Under the pieces are notes generated by a model, which worked only from the letters and a program-made list of their open reading frames with translations, was not told the DNA's origin and ran no database searches. From Gemmatimonadota bacterium (lineage in GTDB: Bacteria; Gemmatimonadota; Gemmatimonadetes; Gemmatimonadales; GWC2-71-9), in assembly GCA_022566515.1 (NCBI GenBank), contig JADFIT010000005.1, forward strand, positions 1-57,872: DNA of 57,872 nt, in the 5' to 3' direction. A program made the translations under genes and the position numbers. The first letter of the stretch is position 1; every line of letters starts with the position of its first letter. Shown here in pieces: positions 53,222 to 57,872 of the stretch.

Positions 53222-53438
53222 TCAGGTCAGAATCTTCATCAATGAGAAGACAGTGTATGTCGCTGCCGGAACCACGGTCCAGGCGGCCGTCCAGGCGTTT
53301 GATGAATCCCTGGGCGCAGCACTCACTACAGGAACCGGTTATCTCACCGACGGTGTCGGGCGGCGATTACTTACCGAGGCGGTCGTAGAAGAAGGGATGA
53401 TTGTCCGCGCCATCCCGAGCCGCCCACCCGCTGATTGA
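53214..53438 (+). CDS. Small beta-grasp-like protein
   Basis: 75 residues starting at an ATG that overlaps the deoC stop by eight bases. The pattern VRIFINEKTVYVAAGTTV, a helix AVQAFDESLGAAL, then YLTDGVGRRL and EEGMIVRAIPSR fits a ubiquitin/ThiS-like beta-grasp fold. It lacks the terminal Gly-Gly of sulfur carriers and has no cysteines for Fe-S. Function unknown; coupling to deoC suggests a role with the nucleoside genes. Confidence 0.7.
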   Translation: MADQVRIFINEKTVYVAAGTTVQAAVQAFDESLGAALTTGTGYLTDGVGRRLLTEAVVEEGMIVRAIPSRPPAD

Positions 53439-53472
53439 CAAACTTCGGATCCAAGGAGCTTCAGAAAGTTCG

Positions 53473-54858
53473 ATGACCGGATTCTGGCTCGTCCAACAGG
53501 CAGCCGCTCCCCTTGCGGCCGTGCAAGAAGGGCTCAACACATCGCTGGTCCAGAGATCTATGGGAGTGGTGGGCATGGCCGTGATGGTTGGGATTGCCTG
53601 GATGCTTTCTGCCGACCGCCGCAACGTCAATTGGAGGCTCGTGGGTTTCGGCGTAGGCCTGCAATTGGTGTTTGGCTTCTTCGTACTCAAGACAGGCATG
53701 GGGCAGCTGTTGTTCGATGGTGCCAACAGAGTCTTCGCTCAGTTGCTCGCATTCACCGAGGATGGAGCGCGTTTCATCTTCGGTAATCTGGTTCGCAACA
53801 ATGTGCCTGTCGGCGAGCCTGCCGCCGGAGGCCCCTCCGATATGGCCGTGTTGCAGACCGTCGAAACGTGGGCGAACACGGGCGCATATTTCGCGTTCTC
53901 TGTCCTGCCTACAATCATCTTCTTCTCGGCGCTCACGTCGGTGCTCTATTACCTCGGCATCATGCAGCGCCTGGTCCGTGGCATCGCCTGGATCATGCAA
54001 CGCACAATGCGCACGTCGGGCGCCGAAACCCTCTCGGTGGCGGGGAATATCTTCGTAGGCATGACGGAGGCGCCGCTCATGATCAAGCCGTTCATCGGTC
54101 GACTCACGAAGTCTGAGTTGAACACCGTGATGGTCGGCGGCTTTGCGACGATTGCCGGTGGCGTTATGGCAGCGTACGTCGGCATACTGTCGCCGTATTT
54201 TCCCGACATCGCCGGCCATCTTCTCACAGCGAGTGTAATGAATGCGCCGGCGGCCTTGGTGATTTCCAAGCTCCTCGTCCCTGAATCGGCAGTGCCGGAG
54301 ACGGGAGGCAACGTCACGGTCGACGTGGAACGCAACGAAGTCAATGTGATTGATGCGGCTGCGGCGGGCGCCTCACAAGGAATGCAACTGGCACTCAACG
54401 TGGGCGCGATGCTGCTTGCGTTCATCGCCCTGCTGGCGCTAGTCAACTTCGGGGTCGGAGCGCTGGGTAACGTGATCGGAATGGATGGCCTCACGCTGGA
54501 GAAGATCTTCGGCTGGTTTCTCGCGCCGTTGGTTTGGCTCATGGGTGTGTCGTGGGGGGACGCAGGGATAGTCGGGAGTCTGATAGGCGTGAAGATCGTC
54601 GCCACCGAATTCGTGGCATATCTGCAACTGGCCGGCATCCTCGAAACCGCCGGCACGCTGTCTCCTCGTGGTGCGGTCATCGCGACATATGCGCTGCTCG
54701 GCTTCGCGAACATTCCTTCCATCGCCATCCAAATCGGCGGCATTGGCGGAATCGCGCCCCAGCGCCGCGGCGATCTGTCACGACTCGGCTTCAAAGCGAT
54801 GGTGGGCGGCAACCTTGCGGCATTCATGTCGGCGAGCCTGGCGGGAATGCTGCTGTGA
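53473..54858 (+). CDS. Concentrative nucleoside transporter (NupC/CNT family)
   Basis: 461 residues from the ATG at 53473. About nine or ten hydrophobic helices are visible. Family motifs include VGFGVGLQLVFGFFVLKT, the binding-site segment TLSVAGNIFVGMTEAPLMI, TVMVGGFATIAGGVMAAY and LIGVKIVATEFVAYLQL. It imports nucleosides with Na+ or H+. Placed between deoC and purine nucleoside phosphorylase, it supplies their substrates. AAGGAG lies 15 bases before the ATG, further than usual. Confidence 0.92.
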   Translation: MTGFWLVQQAAAPLAAVQEGLNTSLVQRSMGVVGMAVMVGIAWMLSADRRNVNWRLVGFGVGLQLVFGFFVLKTGMGQLLFDGANRVFAQLLAFTEDGARFIFGNLVRNNVPVGEPAAGGPSDMAVLQTVETWANTGAYFAFSVLPTIIFFSALTSVLYYLGIMQRLVRGIAWIMQRTMRTSGAETLSVAGNIFVGMTEAPLMIKPFIGRLTKSELNTVMVGGFATIAGGVMAAYVGILSPYFPDIAGHLLTASVMNAPAALVISKLLVPESAVPETGGNVTVDVERNEVNVIDAAAAGASQGMQLALNVGAMLLAFIALLALVNFGVGALGNVIGMDGLTLEKIFGWFLAPLVWLMGVSWGDAGIVGSLIGVKIVATEFVAYLQLAGILETAGTLSPRGAVIATYALLGFANIPSIAIQIGGIGGIAPQRRGDLSRLGFKAMVGGNLAAFMSASLAGMLL

Positions 54859-55237
54859 GAGCAGGCAGTGAGCAGTGAGCCGCAGGTGGTCAAAAAAACA
54901 TTCTTCCGGGAATTTCGGGGCAAGTGATTGAAGGGACCGACCCTTCCACCCCACCCCAAATCAGCCACGGACTACACGGAAAGCACGGACCTCCGCAACC
55001 CCGCCCCGGAAGTTGTGTTCCCCCTTCCCTCCCCAAAGAGGTGTGGGGTGAAGGGGAAAAAAGAGTTTGGGGGGTTGGGTTGGGGTCCGTGTGTTCCGTG
55101 GTTTCCGTGGCCATTCACCCCGCGCGCGGCGTGTGTCGCCATGGCGGGGCCTTCTTCCTGACGGGAACGTCCTTCCCCTAAATTCCTGGGAGAACAGAGC
55201 GATCAGAGGTGAAGAAGTGAGAGGTAAGTCAAGCTCC
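54859..55237. other. 379-base gap with repeat element, no gene
   Basis: After the transporter stop come purine-rich GAGCAGGCAGTGAGCAGTG-type repeats, then a long inverted repeat with a nested stem (listed separately), then a short leader with AGAGGTGAAG before the nucleoside phosphorylase. Open frames in the gap read low-complexity repeat and are not credible genes. Confidence 0.7.
54964..55111. repeat. Large hairpin element with CACGGA units
   Basis: Arms 54964-54991 and 55084-55111 (28 bases each) match as inverted repeats at 23 of 28 positions, and each holds CACGGA or TCCGTG units in tandem. Inside, CAACCCC pairs with GGGGTTG near the arms, and a nested stem (CCTTCCCTCCCC region at 55022-55035 with GGGGTGAAGGGG at 55046-55057) fills the core. 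It looks like a mobile or processed intergenic repeat rather than a gene. Confidence 0.6.
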
Positions 55238-56035
55238 ATGATTGCTGCGGAACTGTTGCAGTCGAAAATTGGGAATGATGCGCCCAAGGTTGCTGTGATC
55301 CTGGGGTCGGGGTTACAGGGTCTTGCTGCGGCCCTGGACGACGCGGTGCGGGTGCCCTACGCCGACATCCCCGGTTTTCCCCAACCCACGGTTTCCGGGC
55401 ACGGTGGCGAGTTGGTGGTCGGGTTGCTGGAGCAGGTGCCGGTCCTGATGCAAAGCGGACGGTTTCACTCATACGAAGGTCATGCGCCGCAAACCGTGGC
55501 GTTGCCGGTGCGAACCTTCGCCGACATGGGCGTCGAAATTCTGATCGTCACCAATGCGGCCGGGGGCATTCGTCCCACGTTTAGACCTCCACTGCTGATG
55601 CTCATCGCTGACCATGTCAACTACATGTGGCGCAATCCATTGCTTGGGCCGAAGTTGGAGAGCGAGGAGAGATTTCCCGACATGTCCGAGCCGTACGACG
55701 CGAAACTGCGTGAGCTGGCGCGTGACGTCGCGCTTGAAGAGGGCGTCACCCTCGAGGAAGGCGTGTACGCTGCAGTGCTCGGGCCCAGTTACGAAACGCC
55801 GGCAGAGATCCGCATGCTGGCGATTATCGGGGCAGATGCCGTGGGCATGTCGACGGTGCCGGAGGTAGTTGTCGCCCGCGCCCGGGGCATGCGTGTCCTC
55901 GGCATTTCCGCGATCACCAACCTCGCGGCGGGGATTACCAACGTGAGATTGACCCATGAAGAAGTTCTGGCGGCGGGCGCGGCAATGAGCGAGAATCTTG
56001 AGGTGTTGGTGCGGGGAGTGGTGAGAGATCTGTAG
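55238..56035 (+). CDS. punA: Purine nucleoside phosphorylase
   Basis: 265 residues from the ATG at 55238; a GTG at 55217 with AGGTG upstream is an equally possible start. It splits purine (deoxy)nucleosides with phosphate. VAVILGSGLQGLAAAL holds the phosphate serine, MQSGRFHSYEGHAPQ the phosphate His/Glu, ILIVTNAAGGIRP the base-pocket Asn region, VLGPSYETPAEIRML the family signature and GMSTVPEVVVARARGM the sugar site. This is the trimeric class II type. It completes the path from imported nucleoside to deoC in part; no phosphopentomutase is in the window. Confidence 0.92.
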   Translation: MIAAELLQSKIGNDAPKVAVILGSGLQGLAAALDDAVRVPYADIPGFPQPTVSGHGGELVVGLLEQVPVLMQSGRFHSYEGHAPQTVALPVRTFADMGVEILIVTNAAGGIRPTFRPPLLMLIADHVNYMWRNPLLGPKLESEERFPDMSEPYDAKLRELARDVALEEGVTLEEGVYAAVLGPSYETPAEIRMLAIIGADAVGMSTVPEVVVARARGMRVLGISAITNLAAGITNVRLTHEEVLAAGAAMSENLEVLVRGVVRDL

Positions 56036-56097
56036 GTTCTCAGGGGAGGCAGGATCGGCATCAGGAAGTATCGGCGTACATGATCCAGGGAATCGCA

Positions 56098-57849
56098 ATG
56101 TCTGAATTGTTCAAGCTAATCGTCTCGTCTCGCTTTGTTCGCGTCGTGGCAATCACCACGATTGCGGCTGGCTGTCATGCAGCTACGCGCCCGGCAGGGG
56201 TTGAGGTTGAATTCGTCCCGGTCGTTTCGCCCTCGCCGGTTCGCGCCGAGCACGGCATGGTCGTGTCGACGGAGAGGCGCGCGAGCCAGGTTGGCCGCGC
56301 CGTTCTCCGGGCCGGCGGCAACGCGGTAGATGCCGCCATTGCCAGCGGCTTCGCCCTCGCAGTCACCCATCCTGCGGCAGGCAACGTCGGTGGTGGAGGT
56401 TTCATGGTAATCCGGTTTCCGGAAGGAGAAGCCACCGCCATCGATTTCCGTGAAAAGGCGCCGCTGAGTGCCCACGCCGAGATGTTCCTCGATGAAAACG
56501 GGGAATATTCACGGGAGATCCACCACAACAGTCATCGAGCCGTGGGCGTCCCCGGCACCGTCGCCGGCTTTGCGCTGGCACACCAGTTGTATGGCAAGCT
56601 CCCATGGGAGCAACTGGTGAGGCCGGCAGTGGACCTTGCGGAAGAGGGTTTTGTCCTGACGCAGGCACTCGCGCGCTCACTCGCCGCGCTGGTCGAGCGG
56701 CACCAGCAATATCCGGCGACCATCGAGGCCTTCTCGAGAAACGGAAAACCCTACGCTGCCGGTGAAACGTTGCGCCAACCTGATCTCGCGCGCACGCTGC
56801 GGCGAATCATGCGCCACGGTCGCGACGGGTTCTATCGTGGTGAGACTGCGCGCCTGATCGCAGCGGAGATGCGCCGCGGCGGCGGTGTGATCACAGAAGA
56901 AGACCTAGCTCGGTACGAAGCGCAGGAACGCACACCTATACGCGGCACGTATCGGGGATACGACATCATCAGCATGCCGCCGCCTAGTAGCGGCGGAGTG
57001 GCGCTGGTCGAGATGCTCAACGTTCTCGAAGGGTACGGGCTCGAGGCGATGGGTCACAACTCTGCTGCTTACATCCACCACCTCGCCGAAGCGATGCGCC
57101 TAGCATATCGCGATCGTGCCCTTCTCCTCGCCGACGTGGATTTCGTGGACGTGCCGATCGAGCGCCTCACCAGCAAGAGCTATGCGGCGGAGTTGCGTAG
57201 GCAGATCGACGAATCGGTTGCCGGTGTGTCGGCTCCCTCCGATCTCGGCCTCCCATATGAAAGCGAAGAGACCACTCACTATTCGGTTGTGGATGAGGAT
57301 GGGATGGCTGTCTCCGTCACCTACACGCTCGAACAGGGGTACGGCTCGAAGATCGTGGTGCCGGGTGCTGGGTTCTTGCTCAACAACGAGATGGGAGATT
57401 TCAATCCCAAAGGCGGCCTCACCACTCCCGAGGGTCTGATCGGCACCAGTCCCAACCTGGCCCGTCCGGAACAGCGCATGCTCTCGAGCATGACACCCAC
57501 GATCATCGCCAAAGACGGTGAATTGGTGGCGGTGGTGGGCAGTCCCGGAGGGCGTACCATCATCAACAGCGTCTTACAGGTGATTCTGAACATCGTCGAG
57601 TTCAACATGAACATTCAGCGAGCCGTGGATGCCCGCCGGCTCCATCACCAGTGGCTTCCTGACATAGTTCGGATCGAGGGGGGCGGTGTTACGGCTGAGA
57701 CCCTGCGTCGGCTGCGTGAGATGGGGCACGACGTCACAGTACGCGGCCGTCAGGGGCGAACCCACTCCATCATGATTGACCCGATCACCAAGGAGCGGCT
57801 GGGAGCCCCGGATTCCCGCGTTCCAGACGCGGGGGCGGCGGGGTATTAA
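56098..57849 (+). CDS. ggt: Gamma-glutamyltransferase, lipoprotein form
   Basis: 583 residues from the ATG at 56098 (CAGGGA upstream); an in-frame ATG at 56080 lacks support. The N-terminus ends in a lipobox-like IAAGC, so the enzyme is probably anchored outside the cytoplasm. The proenzyme shows GMVVSTERRASQVGRAVL, GGNAVDAAIASGFALAV, GGGGFMVIR, then the autocleavage and nucleophile Thr in EETTHYSVVDEDGMAVS, and MTPTIIAKDGELVAVVGSPGGRTI in the small subunit. It hydrolyses glutathione and gamma-glutamyl peptides. Ends 23 bases before the window edge, which is again G/A-rich repeat. Confidence 0.93.
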   Translation: MSELFKLIVSSRFVRVVAITTIAAGCHAATRPAGVEVEFVPVVSPSPVRAEHGMVVSTERRASQVGRAVLRAGGNAVDAAIASGFALAVTHPAAGNVGGGGFMVIRFPEGEATAIDFREKAPLSAHAEMFLDENGEYSREIHHNSHRAVGVPGTVAGFALAHQLYGKLPWEQLVRPAVDLAEEGFVLTQALARSLAALVERHQQYPATIEAFSRNGKPYAAGETLRQPDLARTLRRIMRHGRDGFYRGETARLIAAEMRRGGGVITEEDLARYEAQERTPIRGTYRGYDIISMPPPSSGGVALVEMLNVLEGYGLEAMGHNSAAYIHHLAEAMRLAYRDRALLLADVDFVDVPIERLTSKSYAAELRRQIDESVAGVSAPSDLGLPYESEETTHYSVVDEDGMAVSVTYTLEQGYGSKIVVPGAGFLLNNEMGDFNPKGGLTTPEGLIGTSPNLARPEQRMLSSMTPTIIAKDGELVAVVGSPGGRTIINSVLQVILNIVEFNMNIQRAVDARRLHHQWLPDIVRIEGGGVTAETLRRLREMGHDVTVRGRQGRTHSIMIDPITKERLGAPDSRVPDAGAAGY

Positions 57850-57872
57850 AGGGAGCAGGGAGAGGGGAGAGG

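Noticed and set aside
54924-55181. Two Pro/Gly-rich plus-strand frames in the repeat gap
   Set aside because: They translate the hairpin repeat and have no ribosome site or conserved pattern.
1-57872. CRISPR array, tRNA, rRNA, insertion sequence or prophage
   Set aside because: No regularly spaced direct repeats, no cloverleaf that I could identify in gaps, and no transposase, integrase or phage structural gene.

Overview
The window is high-GC, gene-dense bacterial chromosome, with protein genes on both strands, short intergenic gaps and many start/stop overlaps. I see no rRNA, tRNA, CRISPR array, integrase, transposase or phage gene. The gene families point to a Gram-negative-type aerobe, most likely Gemmatimonadota or a close relative. 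They include Ser/Thr kinases with C-terminal TPR or PEGA parts, an Abhydrolase_10-type secreted hydrolase, secreted M14 and M28 peptidases, a single-gene membrane anchor for succinate dehydrogenase, and a caa3-type oxidase. The assignment is inference from gene content; no marker gene is present to prove it.

Layout. 1-4.6 kb (minus): a cupin reading frame that runs without a stop into a histone-H1-like lysine-rich tail and off the window edge; a broken Ycf46-like AAA ATPase; a large membrane Ser/Thr kinase with TPRs. 4.85-11.3 kb (plus): a GGDEF protein with a degenerate active-site signature, a DUF6174-like lipoprotein, an Abhydrolase_10 protein, NAD-malic enzyme and a coupled methyltransferase. 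11.3-15.6 kb (minus): a PspB-like protein, then the succinate dehydrogenase operon with a TPR gene behind it. 15.8-19.6 kb: glutamate dehydrogenase, a cupredoxin, a small membrane protein and type II NADH dehydrogenase. 19.6-25.3 kb (minus): hutF, an M20 deacylase, a nitrilase-family hydrolase and threonine synthase, then a serine hydrolase. 25.4-35.7 kb: an M28 peptidase, an unknown gene, four pilin-like genes, an M14 carboxypeptidase and an esterase. 35.9-40.8 kb (plus): a tightly packed lipoprotein / zinc-ribbon-PEGA kinase / TPR membrane protein / beta-barrel set, the best candidate here for an undescribed envelope system. 40.8-47.6 kb: greA, proline dehydrogenase, an MscS channel and the four-gene caa3 oxidase. 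47.7-51.3 kb (minus): a DegP-type protease and dnaK. 51.5-57.8 kb (plus): a rhomboid protease, a nucleoside-use cluster (deoC, small beta-grasp-like protein, CNT transporter, purine nucleoside phosphorylase) and gamma-glutamyltransferase.

Together the genes describe a respiring heterotroph that lives on peptides, amino acids and nucleosides. Secreted M14/M28 peptidases, gamma-glutamyltransferase, the CNT importer, proline dehydrogenase, HutF and glutamate dehydrogenase feed carbon to succinate dehydrogenase, malic enzyme, NDH-2 and the caa3 oxidase.

Non-coding structure is notable. Purine-rich (GGGAG / GAGGGGAG-like) inverted repeats sit at several gene ends. A long hairpin-forming element occupies the gap before the nucleoside phosphorylase gene. 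A perfect 21-bp palindrome lies upstream of dnaK. Start codons were chosen by reading for Shine-Dalgarno (SD) sequences, signal peptides and expected family N-termini; alternatives are stated where they matter.
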